NCBI RefSeq assembly: GCF_014268655.2
Contig: NZ_JABWQX020000001.1
Coordinates: 4,122,001-4,186,000, forward strand
From: Pseudomonas marvdashtae
GTDB lineage: Bacteria > Pseudomonadota > Gammaproteobacteria > Pseudomonadales > Pseudomonadaceae
Length of the DNA: 64,000 bases
Direction of reading: 5' to 3'
Part shown: in pieces, positions 1 through 8,748 of the stretch
Layout of the letters: each line of letters begins with the position of its first letter
How positions within the stretch are numbered: position 1 is the stretch's first letter
Position numbers and translations under genes: made by a program
The notes under the pieces: generated by a model
What the model was told of the DNA's origin: nothing
What the model saw: the letters and a program-made list of their open reading frames with translations, nothing else
Databases searched by the model: none

Positions 1-560
1 GCGGCGCTGTCGGAACCAAGGATGGTGACTGCCGAACCAACACCCAGGCTCGTAGCGTCGAAGCTGGCGCTCAGGGTCAAGGAGATCTGGTTGTCAGCAC
101 CGGTGTTCGAGCCGACCTGGAAGGTCATGGTGCTGGCGGTACCGTCAAGCAGGTTCTTGCCGTTCAGGTTGGTGCTGTTGGCGATACGGGTCAGTTCGTC
201 GCTCATCTGCGAGAACTCTTTGTTCAGAGCGATACGGTCATCTGCGCTGTTGCTATCGTTACGGGACTGGATGGCCAGTTCACGCATACGCTGCAGAATG
301 TTGGTCTGCTCTTGCATCGCGCCTTCAGCGGTCTGCGCCATGGAGATACCGTCGTTGGCGTTTTTGATCGCCATGGTCTGACCGCGGATTTGCGAGGTCA
401 TACGGGTAGCGATCTGCAGGCCGGCGGCGTCGTCTTTGGCGCTGTTGATTTTCAGGCCGGAAGACAAGCGAGTCATCGAAGTGGAGAGAGCGTCGGAAGC
501 CCGGTTGAGGTTCTTCTGAACGTTCAGCGATGTGGTGTTGGTGTTTACTGTTAAAGCCAT
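1..560 (-). CDS. fliC: Flagellin, N-terminal 186 codons (3' end outside window)
   Basis: Structural subunit of the flagellar filament, exported by the flagellar type III system. The visible part starts MALTVNTNTTSLNVQKNLN and contains the conserved D0/D1 coiled-coil region (SMTRLSSGLKINSAKDDAAGL and the following TRMTSQIRGQ stretch, residues about 28-65), which is diagnostic of bacterial flagellin. The reading frame runs off the left end without a stop. The start is set by a GAGGAA ribosome-binding site 6 nt upstream of ATG and by the match to the family N-terminus. A FliA-type promoter lies about 85 nt upstream. The serine/threonine-rich D2/D3 region, where glycan would attach, is only partly in the window. 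The neighbouring ketosynthase and glycosyltransferases suggest this flagellin is glycosylated. Confidence 0.97.
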   Translation of the reverse strand, partial: MALTVNTNTTSLNVQKNLNRASDALSTSMTRLSSGLKINSAKDDAAGLQIATRMTSQIRGQTMAIKNANDGISMAQTAEGAMQEQTNILQRMRELAIQSRNDSNSADDRIALNKEFSQMSDELTRIANSTNLNGKNLLDGTASTMTFQVGSNTGADNQISLTLSASFDATSLGVGSAVTILGSDSA

Positions 561-642
561 GACGAATTCCTCGTTGGTTGGGTACTGCGGCTTCCGGCCC
601 TTGGCAACCGCCGGGGTGTGGCCTAGAGAACCTTCGTAATAG

Positions 643-669
643 TTATCGTCGGATTAGGAACTTGCTTGA
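643..669 (-). promoter_or_regulatory. FliA (sigma-28) promoter of fliC
   Basis: Read on the minus strand there is TCAAG (665-669), a 14-nt spacer, then GACGATAA (643-650), close to the sigma-28 consensus (TAAA/TCAAG, about 15 nt, GCCGATAA). It is correctly placed to give a leader of about 75 nt before the fliC ATG at 560. One mismatch in the -10 element (A for C). Confidence 0.8.
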
Positions 670-783
670 GGGCTTTTTTCAAAATATTTGCTAGCAGACT
701 GCCACCCCTTGTGAAACAAGGGTTTAGCGGCTGGCAAAGGCCCGAAAAATGGCGCCAGGAAACCGCAGGACAGGGTCACGGAC

Positions 784-820
784 AAAAAAATAGCGCTTCA
801 GGCGAACCAGAAGCGCTATT
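784..820 (-). terminator. Rho-independent terminator after the ketosynthase gene
   Basis: Perfect 11-bp stem AATAGCGCTTC / GAAGCGCTATT (789-799 with 810-820), 10-nt loop, followed on the minus strand by a run of seven T (784-790). It lies just downstream of the ketosynthase stop and separates that transcript from fliC. Confidence 0.93.
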
Positions 821-838
821 GGAAGAACAGGGGTCGAA

Positions 839-1765
839 TCAGTCGCGATAGAGAATCGCCGAGCCCCATGACAGGCCAACACCGAAACCGCTGATCGCAA
901 CGCGCTTCCAGTCGGCATCCAAGACGTGCTTTTCCAGCAGCAGCGGAATGCTCGACGACACGGTGTTGCCGGTCTCGACCATGTCCTTGATGAATTTCTC
1001 TGGCTCGCCCTCGAAGCGCCGGGCCACGGCATCGACAATCGCCGCACTGCCCTGGTGGATGCAGAATGCATCGATGTCGCTGGCTTGCAATGAGGATTCA
1101 TTCAACAGTTCATGCAAATGAGCCGGTACTTTCAGCAAGGCGAAGTTGAACACCTGGCGACCGTTCATGAAAAACACGCCGTCGCTGACCTTCAGGTGCG
1201 GCGCGCCGGATCCGTCGGTGCCGAACTTGGCCTTGCCCAACTGCCAGCTCGCGCCTTCGGCCATCCAGGTGGCGGTGGCGGCATCGCCGAACAACATCGT
1301 GGTGTTGCGGTCTTCAGGGTCAACGATTTTCGAATACGGGTCAGCGGTGACCAACAGTCCGTTCTTCAATCCCGTGGCCTCCATGAAGCCTTTCAGGGCG
1401 TAGATGCCGTAGACGTAGCCCGAGCAACCCAACGAGATATCGAACGCCGCCACATGGGTCGGCAACCCAAGCTTGTCCTGCACGATGGCAGCCGTGTGCG
1501 GCAGCCCCTCTTCGTCACCGTTCTGGGTGACAACGATCAACGCGTCGATTGATTCGCGCGAAAGCTGCGGATTGTTGGCGAACAGTGCATTCACAGCTTC
1601 GACACACAGGTCCGACGTTTCCTGGTCGACGTCTTTGCGCGGCAGGAATGCCGAACCAATCTTGCCAAGGATGAACTCTTCATCCTTCTCGAATTTGGCA
1701 CCCTGAGCGTAGTTATCCACACCAGCGGTCGGCACATAACTCGCTATGCTTTTTATGCCAATCAT
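839..1765 (-). CDS. FabH-like 3-oxoacyl-ACP synthase III of the flagellar glycosylation locus
   Basis: Thiolase-fold ketosynthase III of 308 residues. The catalytic triad is intact: Cys114 (LGCSG), His237 (CIHQG) and Asn267 (ETGNTVSSS). Start chosen at ATG 1765 (MIGIKSIASYV) because GGGAAG lies 5 nt upstream; an ATG one codon earlier is also possible. Known family context: an ORF for a FabH-like enzyme lies between the flagellin glycosyltransferases and fliC in P. syringae, where its loss affects flagellin glycosylation. Inference: it makes or loads a short 3-hydroxyacyl group used to N-acylate the amino sugar of the flagellin glycan, rather than serving bulk fatty acid synthesis. It has its own terminator and a 333-bp upstream gap, so it may be a separate transcription unit. 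Confidence 0.9.
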   Translation of the reverse strand: MIGIKSIASYVPTAGVDNYAQGAKFEKDEEFILGKIGSAFLPRKDVDQETSDLCVEAVNALFANNPQLSRESIDALIVVTQNGDEEGLPHTAAIVQDKLGLPTHVAAFDISLGCSGYVYGIYALKGFMEATGLKNGLLVTADPYSKIVDPEDRNTTMLFGDAATATWMAEGASWQLGKAKFGTDGSGAPHLKVSDGVFFMNGRQVFNFALLKVPAHLHELLNESSLQASDIDAFCIHQGSAAIVDAVARRFEGEPEKFIKDMVETGNTVSSSIPLLLEKHVLDADWKRVAISGFGVGLSWGSAILYRD

Positions 1766-2098
1766 CATGGCTTCCCGATCATGTACTGCGACTAGGTTCA
1801 CCCCCAAAAGCTCAGGGGCGCTTTAAAAATGGTTGATTTCCGAGGGGCGGACGCCTTGTCCGGCGAACGAACAGGCCTCCACTCCGGGGAATACAATACA
1901 GTGAAGATGCACTTTGTGACCTATGCGTCACGCCGTTTTGTTCTGGAAAGGCATTTTTTCATGACAAACGAAGCTCCCGCGATGGCACGGGACGCCGAAA
2001 ACAAATTCGGGATGGCGGCGTGATTCGCAAAAGATGCCAGCAGGTTCTTGCCTGCCGACATCTATGGAAAGCCCCGCAAGGCGGGGCTATGGGGCAGG
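1766..2098. other. Intergenic region upstream of the ketosynthase gene
   Basis: No gene supported. It holds the terminator of the upstream glycosyltransferase (2068-2087) and an inverted repeat GTGAC-CTATGC-GTCAC at 1916-1931. The repeat resembles a dimeric regulator site but has the wrong half-site spacing for a standard CRP/Vfr site. No convincing RpoN or FliA promoter was found here, so how the ketosynthase gene is transcribed is unclear. Confidence 0.5.
2068..2087 (-). terminator. Probable terminator after the 964-residue glycosyltransferase
   Basis: Perfect 7-bp GC stem GCCCCGC-AAG-GCGGGGC (2071-2087); on the minus strand it is followed by TTT, 11 nt downstream of the stop codon. Short U-tract, so efficiency is uncertain. 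Confidence 0.65.
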
Positions 2099-4993
2099 TC
2101 AGTTGAGCAAGTCGGTCCAGGGTACGTTGCGCACCGGGCCGAGGGCGAAACCCTCGCCTTCCAGCGCCAGGTTGCCGTTGTAGAACCGATCCTGGGCAAA
2201 CGCCCCGAACCACTTCTCGCGCAACGCCGCAAGAGCCTGCGGCGTACTTGCCAGCACTCCGGACTGGATAACCTGCACATGGGGCGTCCATACCGTTAGA
2301 TAACCAGCCTGACCGACCCTCAGGCACAAGTCCACGTCACCCAAGGCATCGTCGAACAGCCCGCTGTCAACGCCATCAGCCGCTTCGAATAACTGCTTGG
2401 AAATCATCAGGCAGGCAAAGGACACCGCCGAACAATTCTGCTCGACCACCAACCGGTTCATATAACCTTTGGCGGTCTTCGGCTCGCCGACGAATGCCGA
2501 GCCAACGCCGTCATTCAAACCCAGGATCAGGCCGGCCTGGGTGATACTGCCATCACGCTCGACCAGCTTGGCGCCGACCACGCCAACTTCCGGGCGCAAC
2601 ACTTGGTTGAGCAGCGATTCAATCCAATTGACGTTGACCACTTCGCTGTCGGCCGCCAGTGTCACCAGATAATCGCCCTTGGCTTCCTGGCTCGCAGCGT
2701 TGATCAGCGTCCCCGCCGCGACGCCCGCGTCGATATCCAACAGCCGAACGCGACTGGCCAGGTGTCCCTGGCCATCGAGCCAGGTGCGCAGCACGGAATG
2801 GTTTGCGGCCTCGGTGGGAACCAGTACTTCGTAACGCTGATATCGGGTGCGCTGCAGTACGCTGAGCAGGCAACGTTGTAGCGCCGTAAGATCGCCGATG
2901 CCATGGACGATAATCGACACCAGGGGGCGCTCGGCAAAGCGGTAGTCGATTTTATGCGTACCCGGCACGACCGCGCTCACGTCGGCTTGATAACCGCGAA
3001 CCGCCAGGTGACGCAGCAAGGTCTTGCGCTCATCGGCGTTGTCTTCCACCGCCAGCGCCTGGCAAGTCAGCAGCGGCTCATCCAAATGGGCAAGCCCGTC
3101 CAGGCCGTCTTGCTCGATCAAACGCAACAGCAGATCGAACTCCATCGCATTCTTGAACTCGCGCGAATAACCGCCGAGCCTTACCAACGTCTCGCGGCGT
3201 ACCAGCCAATGACGGGCCATCAAGGCCGGGGCGCTTTGCAGCAAGTCAAGGTTGAACCCTGGCCGAAAGACATCGACCAGCGTCCCGTCAGGCTGGCGCT
3301 GGAACTCGTCCATTGCCACGGCTTGGCATTGTGGTGCGGCCAGTAATTCCACACCCGCGCGGAACAGGCCGCCCGGCGTCAATTCATCACCGGCCTCGGC
3401 CATGACCATCCAATCGCAATCGCTCTGGTTGACGACCTGATTGATTTTGTCGACGTAATTGCTTTCGTTGACTCTCACGAAATGCAGGACGTTCTGTGGC
3501 GTCGTCTCGGCCGGCAGGGCACCGGTGGTAAACACGACGATCTTGAACGCCCGGCAATAGCCATTGATGATGCTGTCGAAGGTTGCCTGCATCTTAAAGA
3601 CGTCGGCTTCCAAATCCAGGATCAAAATACCGAACGTGGGGCCACCGTTACGAGCGGCCAAGTATTTGGATACTTGATGGGTTTCCCTGGCGCTGGGTTC
3701 ACGCGCCTCGAGCCAGCGCAGCAATTGACCTGAGCGCGTGGTGTCGAACAGCCTCGCGGTATTTTCAAATGCTGCCGCCTTGAGCCGTTGCACCCAGGCC
3801 TGGAGCACTTGCACGTAACGCTTGTCACCCTTGGCCTGCATAACCTCGAGCAGGTGCTTCACCAGATCCTGGTTGAAGGCATAGCTCAGGAAAGCCCTCG
3901 CCAGCTGTTCATCAAGCGGCTCGGCGCTGGTGTTGCGCTGGAGGCGAGACAGCTCCTTCTGCTTGAGCATGACGGCTTCCAGCTCCTTCAACTGCACCTG
4001 CCCGCTTGGCGCCGCATGAAGCAGGAATTCCAGCGACGTGAGCACGTCGAAAAAAGCCTGGTTGTAAAAGGGCAACTCAACGTATTGCGTCGGCTCGAAA
4101 CGCCGAACCGGTTCGCCGCGCCGCGAATCCCAAGTCGACTCGAACAGTTTTTCTGTTTGCGGTACCGAACGCTCGCCCAGCTTCTTGACAATGATCTTGG
4201 CCTGTTCCCGCGCCGTGGCATCCGTGCCGAAGGCACTGGCCAAGGCCGTGGCAAAACGCTCCTGTTCAGCGACCGCACGCATGTCCACGGAGCCAGGCGC
4301 CGTGGTGACCGAGCCCTGTGGCTTCACCACGCGGCTGCGCTCCTGCACCCCATAGGGAATGTCCAGCAAGCGGACCCTTGCCTGGGCCACCACTCCATAG
4401 GAATGGCCGGCCTGCTGCAATCGCGAATCAAAACCGGCGGGCAACGAAGCGTAACTGCGCCGCAGGGTTTCAGTGCGCGTAAGTGCGCTCACCAACGATG
4501 GGCAATCCTCGGCGAACACGGCCAGCCGGGCTTCGGCCGATGCGCCGGAATAATCCTCACAACCCTTGCGATCGAGCAAGTAATAGTCGACACGGTCGGC
4601 ATGGGCCTCGAACGCCAGGCTGTAGCCTTGGCAGGCACCGTACTCGGCGTGTGCTTCGAGGAACATCAACGATTGTTCGAGCGCTTGGGGCAGCAGGAAA
4701 CTCTCGGCATCGGCAATCGCCAGGTAAGGCGTAGACACCCGCTCGACGGCCTGGCGAACCTTGTCACCGAACCCACCCGCCGTGGGCGCGTGCAGGTATT
4801 GCACGCTGGGGAATGCTGCCGCGATCCCAGCGTCAATCAGGCTGGATGAGTCGATCACCAGCACGGCGAACGAACTGTCGCGATAGTGGCGCAACGCCCG
4901 CCGCAGGGCAGTCGACTGGTCGTGGGCGAGCAGCACCAGGGTAAACCGTTCATTCAACGGCGCAGTCGATCCTGTTGGGACATTGCTTTGCAT
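2099..4993 (-). CDS. Multidomain family 2 glycosyltransferase (flagellin glycosylation), 964 aa
   Basis: Cytoplasmic protein with three GT-A-like segments, numbered from the longer ORF start (4999): residues about 17-210 (FTLVLLAHDQSTALRRALR), 455-650 (with AEAGDELTPGG) and 691-905 (PLVSIIVHGIGDL, with AADSEV and GDVDLCLRV). The second and third segments are clearly homologous to the middle of the 1168-residue glycosyltransferase at 17494-21000. The start is moved to ATG 4993 because AAGGA sits 6 nt before it, whereas it abuts ATG 4999. It follows the 1198-residue glycosyltransferase by about 60 bp in the same operon. Position between flgL and fliC matches the fgt1/fgt2 flagellin glycosyltransferases of P. 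syringae; that substrate assignment is inference. Confidence 0.88.
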   Translation of the reverse strand: MQSNVPTGSTAPLNERFTLVLLAHDQSTALRRALRHYRDSSFAVLVIDSSSLIDAGIAAAFPSVQYLHAPTAGGFGDKVRQAVERVSTPYLAIADAESFLLPQALEQSLMFLEAHAEYGACQGYSLAFEAHADRVDYYLLDRKGCEDYSGASAEARLAVFAEDCPSLVSALTRTETLRRSYASLPAGFDSRLQQAGHSYGVVAQARVRLLDIPYGVQERSRVVKPQGSVTTAPGSVDMRAVAEQERFATALASAFGTDATAREQAKIIVKKLGERSVPQTEKLFESTWDSRRGEPVRRFEPTQYVELPFYNQAFFDVLTSLEFLLHAAPSGQVQLKELEAVMLKQKELSRLQRNTSAEPLDEQLARAFLSYAFNQDLVKHLLEVMQAKGDKRYVQVLQAWVQRLKAAAFENTARLFDTTRSGQLLRWLEAREPSARETHQVSKYLAARNGGPTFGILILDLEADVFKMQATFDSIINGYCRAFKIVVFTTGALPAETTPQNVLHFVRVNESNYVDKINQVVNQSDCDWMVMAEAGDELTPGGLFRAGVELLAAPQCQAVAMDEFQRQPDGTLVDVFRPGFNLDLLQSAPALMARHWLVRRETLVRLGGYSREFKNAMEFDLLLRLIEQDGLDGLAHLDEPLLTCQALAVEDNADERKTLLRHLAVRGYQADVSAVVPGTHKIDYRFAERPLVSIIVHGIGDLTALQRCLLSVLQRTRYQRYEVLVPTEAANHSVLRTWLDGQGHLASRVRLLDIDAGVAAGTLINAASQEAKGDYLVTLAADSEVVNVNWIESLLNQVLRPEVGVVGAKLVERDGSITQAGLILGLNDGVGSAFVGEPKTAKGYMNRLVVEQNCSAVSFACLMISKQLFEAADGVDSGLFDDALGDVDLCLRVGQAGYLTVWTPHVQVIQSGVLASTPQALAALREKWFGAFAQDRFYNGNLALEGEGFALGPVRNVPWTDLLN

Positions 4994-5056
4994 ATTCATT
5001 CCTTAACAAGTGGGTGGCCGCACCAGCGACACCGGGAGTTTCGTGGTTGAAACTCA

Positions 5057-8000
5057 TCAATCCGGTAGCCAACCATTGGCCCAGTACTGCAGGTTATCGC
5101 CGCGCAAGACAAAGTCGCGCAGCACCACTTCACGTAATTCGTCGCCCATCCGGTAACTGGCAATCGGATCCGCCAGGTGCATGCGGATGGCCTCCAGCCA
5201 TTCTTCGGTGCTGTTGGTGAGGACCCGGGTACAAGGCAGGTGCCCCCGGTAAGCCTCGGTATCCGAACAAATGACCGGATAGCCACACGCACCGTATTCC
5301 AGCAGGCGAAGGTTACTTTTGCAGTCGTTGAAAATATGAAATTCCAGCGGCGCCAAGGCCAAGTCCAGATTCAGGCTGGCAAGTTTTGCCGGATAAAGCG
5401 ACAGGCTCACGCCAGGATGAAACTCATGGATATAGGGCTTGAGCAAGTCGGGGCACATGCCAAAGAACACCCATTCAACTTCGTCAGCCAATTCCCGAAC
5501 GACATCGGCGATGAGTTCCAGGTCGCCACGGTGGCTGGTGCCGCCGCCCCAACCGATACGCGGCTTGCTGGAGGTTGCACGCTGGCTCCTGAGCTGATTC
5601 CACAGGCCGGCCGCCAGCATGTTCGGCACCACGCGGATGTCGTGGTGCATGCTGGACAAGACGTCCGCCAGCGGATGGGTGGACACCACGACCCGATCAC
5701 ACAGGCCGACTCCTCGGCGCAGCAGGTCCTCGAGATTGTCCGGCATATTACGCCTGTGCTCGTTTTTCTCCGGGATCCTGGCCACATAGTCATCCAGCTC
5801 GTAGATGCGCAGGGCCTTGGAGTAATTCTTGACCTGAGTGATGTCCTTGAATTTACCGGTGTTATAGCGGCCTTGAAGCACGATCACATCCGGTGATTGA
5901 CGCTCGATGTCGATGATCGAAGGCATGTCGTAGGCAACACGTCCCACAATTCGACCCGCCGCTTCCAGTTCGAACAGCGGTTGGCTGACCCGGTAATGCC
6001 CCACCGCCGAGGTGTTGAGCGCCAGCCCCAGGATCGAAGGTACGTTGCGGGCGATCAACGGATTCCATCCGGTGCGTGGGCCGGGCTCAAGACTGAAGCT
6101 TTTCCCGACCAGGGTCAGGTTACGGTTGTAGGCAGGATCGTTGGCGATCCTCGGCAACCAGCGCTGATAGAACACCTCTTGCTCATGCTCTAGCCGCTGC
6201 TTCCACGAAGGATCACGAGTCGCTTCCACGCCGGACGCCAGCACGACATTGCTGTAAGGTGTAGTGACGATCAAGTAACCATTTTTTCCGACCTGCTGGC
6301 ACAACTCCAGAGAGTTGATGCCCTGTGTTGTGATCGTCTCGTCAAACCCGCCCACCTCCCCCAGCACCTGCTTGCGCACCAACAGACAATGATCGCCGAC
6401 GGCGCTCCAGTTCTGCACCACCTGCAAGCGTTGCATGTAGCCGCCAGACGTCACCGGTTCGTTGACAAAGGCCCTACCCGCCAAGCCACCCAGCCCCATG
6501 ATCAAGCCGGAGTCGATGACCCGGCCTTGCAGGTTGAGTGTGCGAGGGCCGACGATACCGACTTCAGGACGCTGCCCATGATTGAGCAGTTCATCCAGCC
6601 AGGCCGCTTCACAAACGACGCAATTGGGGTTGAGCAACAACAGGTACTCGCCGCGGGCCTGTTGCGCGGCGAAGTTACGGACCACCGCCTCGCTGGCACT
6701 TTCGGAGTGCACGAAGATTCGCAACTTCTCGCTGCCCAGCTCGGCCATGGCCTGCAGCCAGTGCTGCAACTCGGCGTTTTCACTGGCGTTATCGACAATG
6801 ATGATTTCATAGTGCGGATACGCGGTTGTACTGATCAGGCTGTTGACGCAACGCTCCAGCGCGCTCAGATCATCCTTGACGCTGATGATGATCGACACCA
6901 GTGGACACTCGGCGAACAGGTACTCGATGCGTGGGATCAACGCCAGGAGCGACCCTGGGTGAAGCCGGTGCGGCACGCCGATACGCTGTAGATGAGCGCC
7001 GATCAGCCCGACGTTTTGCTGGATGACTTCCCGCAGGGATAGCCATTGGGCGAACGAAAACGTCGACTCGACCTGGACTTCTGGAATATGACCAATGACC
7101 TGCGGTCCATCCGTTTCCACCAGCCGCCAGATCAAGTCATGGGGCGCCAGTTCGCCCAGGCTCGAATCAAACCCACCCGAGGTCAGGAACCGCGCGCGCT
7201 CGAAAGCCAATGTCCGACCGACATAGGGATAACCGCGCATCAGGTCGAGATTGAAGTCGGGCTTGAAGATCGGCTCCGCCGACTTGTCATCCACCAGCGC
7301 ACCTTCATCACTGTAGATACAGGCAGCACTTGGTGAACTGACAATCCGGTCGGCCATGATCAGCAGCGCGGACTCAGTCAAGCGATCGCCGGCACGCAGC
7401 AGGTAGAACCAATCGGCGCCGTCCAGTTGAGGCAACAGCCCATTGAGCTGCTGCGCCCAGTCCGTTTGCAGACCAAGGCGCAGGACATGGTTGTCCATCG
7501 TCTGGCGACCGTTGGACAACAGCAGCACCGATTCGCAGGCATAGGCTTGGGCAGCGATGCTCTGCAGGGTAATGCTCAACGCATAAGGATCGTCATGCTC
7601 GTCGATAATGACGGGGACGATCATCGGACGATAGGCCCAGCGGGCGATCTGCCGGGACAAGACTTGCTTGCGCAACGAACTGAAACGCCGACACGCCAAC
7701 CACTGGGCATAAAGGTCTGCATAGCTTTCGGTGTCCGTACCGACTTGCGAACCGATAACGCCCTGACGAGTTGCAAGGATCGAGTAGACGTTGATTTCTT
7801 CCCACTCGGGCGCCCCTGGCTCCTTGGCCTGCCCCAGCGCCTGGTAACGTACCCAGCCACTGGCTGGCGCCGGCTCGCCGCTGCGCTGAGTCAGCATTTC
7901 CTTGAGCCATGTCAGCTCAAGCGTAGCCGCCGTAATCATCTTGGGCTGACGACTCAAGCGTTCCGGATACAACCGCTGGACGCTGCCCACGGAGCAAAGC

Positions 8001-8653
8001 TCGACCAGATTACCGCGGCGCAACAGGCAGATGAACAACGCGAAGTCGAGTACAGCTTCAAAGCCTTCACCGACCTGCGCCAGCGCTGGCAACAAGGTCT
8101 CGACATCCAGACGGCGCATCAGCGCACCACTGAAACCACCGAGGATGTTACGCGGTGATTTTTCAAAATACGCTAACAGGTCGTCGCCTTTGAACATCGC
8201 ATCGAATAGCGTGATGCCGGTGTTTTCCAAGCGGACCGGTAAGGCATAGCTGTCGGCATCGACCAAATGATGCTTGTTGATCACCAGCGAGACTTGCGCA
8301 TGCTCCTGGAGGATGGCCGCCTGTTGACTGACGCAGTACGCCAGCAACTGGTCGTCGTCGCAGAGGAACTTTATGAACTCGCCCCGGGCCTCCTCAAGAC
8401 AGCGCAACAGGTTCTGCTGGAACCCAAGCCGAGTCGGGTTACGCAGGTAGCGCACTGAAACATTGGAGCCTGTGCCAAGTTCTTGAACGATCTGCTCGAT
8501 TTCATCGGTGCGACAATCGTCGCAGATGACAATCTCAAGATTTTCGTAGGTCTGGTCGAGCGCACTTTGCAAGGCAAGATTGAAAAAGCATGGATTGAAC
8601 GCGGGGATGGCAATGCTGACAAGAGGAGCTGATTTCACACGCTTGGCTCTCAA
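5057..8653 (-). CDS. Giant glycosyltransferase: GT2 + GT2-like modules + C-terminal GT-B domain, 1198 aa
   Basis: Residues 10-230 form an apparently intact GT2 domain (PLVSIAIPAFN, DXD-type CDDD at 98-101). Residues about 345-545 are a second GT-A-like segment (IYSDEGALVDDK). Residues 584-800 are a third, beginning PLVSIIISVKDDL, but its metal-binding motif reads NPN (675-677) and the downstream acidic motif reads INSLELCQQ, so it looks degenerate. Residues about 870-1198 are a GT-B (GT1/GT4-like) domain with IGWGGGTSHRGD and the C-terminal YGACGYPVICSD. The start codon is TTG (8653); a GTG at 8638 (VKSAPLVSI) is an alternative, and neither has a strong ribosome site. Likely transfers sugars to flagellin; acceptor is inferred from location between flgL and fliC. 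Confidence 0.88.
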   Translation of the reverse strand: MRAKRVKSAPLVSIAIPAFNPCFFNLALQSALDQTYENLEIVICDDCRTDEIEQIVQELGTGSNVSVRYLRNPTRLGFQQNLLRCLEEARGEFIKFLCDDDQLLAYCVSQQAAILQEHAQVSLVINKHHLVDADSYALPVRLENTGITLFDAMFKGDDLLAYFEKSPRNILGGFSGALMRRLDVETLLPALAQVGEGFEAVLDFALFICLLRRGNLVELCSVGSVQRLYPERLSRQPKMITAATLELTWLKEMLTQRSGEPAPASGWVRYQALGQAKEPGAPEWEEINVYSILATRQGVIGSQVGTDTESYADLYAQWLACRRFSSLRKQVLSRQIARWAYRPMIVPVIIDEHDDPYALSITLQSIAAQAYACESVLLLSNGRQTMDNHVLRLGLQTDWAQQLNGLLPQLDGADWFYLLRAGDRLTESALLIMADRIVSSPSAACIYSDEGALVDDKSAEPIFKPDFNLDLMRGYPYVGRTLAFERARFLTSGGFDSSLGELAPHDLIWRLVETDGPQVIGHIPEVQVESTFSFAQWLSLREVIQQNVGLIGAHLQRIGVPHRLHPGSLLALIPRIEYLFAECPLVSIIISVKDDLSALERCVNSLISTTAYPHYEIIIVDNASENAELQHWLQAMAELGSEKLRIFVHSESASEAVVRNFAAQQARGEYLLLLNPNCVVCEAAWLDELLNHGQRPEVGIVGPRTLNLQGRVIDSGLIMGLGGLAGRAFVNEPVTSGGYMQRLQVVQNWSAVGDHCLLVRKQVLGEVGGFDETITTQGINSLELCQQVGKNGYLIVTTPYSNVVLASGVEATRDPSWKQRLEHEQEVFYQRWLPRIANDPAYNRNLTLVGKSFSLEPGPRTGWNPLIARNVPSILGLALNTSAVGHYRVSQPLFELEAAGRIVGRVAYDMPSIIDIERQSPDVIVLQGRYNTGKFKDITQVKNYSKALRIYELDDYVARIPEKNEHRRNMPDNLEDLLRRGVGLCDRVVVSTHPLADVLSSMHHDIRVVPNMLAAGLWNQLRSQRATSSKPRIGWGGGTSHRGDLELIADVVRELADEVEWVFFGMCPDLLKPYIHEFHPGVSLSLYPAKLASLNLDLALAPLEFHIFNDCKSNLRLLEYGACGYPVICSDTEAYRGHLPCTRVLTNSTEEWLEAIRMHLADPIASYRMGDELREVVLRDFVLRGDNLQYWANGWLPD

Positions 8654-8712
8654 CCGGTGGGCGCCAACTCAGGCGAGAGCAGGACGTCCTGAATCGTATA
8701 AAGGAACGGGTC

Positions 8713-8740
8713 AGGGACCGCTTATAACGTCACGGTCCCT
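8713..8740. other. Hairpin between flgL and the glycosyltransferase operon
   Basis: AGGGACCG (8713-8720) and CGGTCCCT (8733-8740) form a perfect 8-bp stem with a 12-nt loop in the 95-bp gap after flgL. No clear T-run follows on the minus strand, so it may be an attenuator or mRNA-stabilising element rather than a full terminator. Confidence 0.5.
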
Positions 8741-8748
8741 GCCCTGGA

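Noticed and set aside
1916..1931. CRP/Vfr binding site
   Set aside because: GTGAC-N6-GTCAC puts TGTGA and TCAC 8 nt apart instead of 6, so it is recorded only as an inverted repeat.
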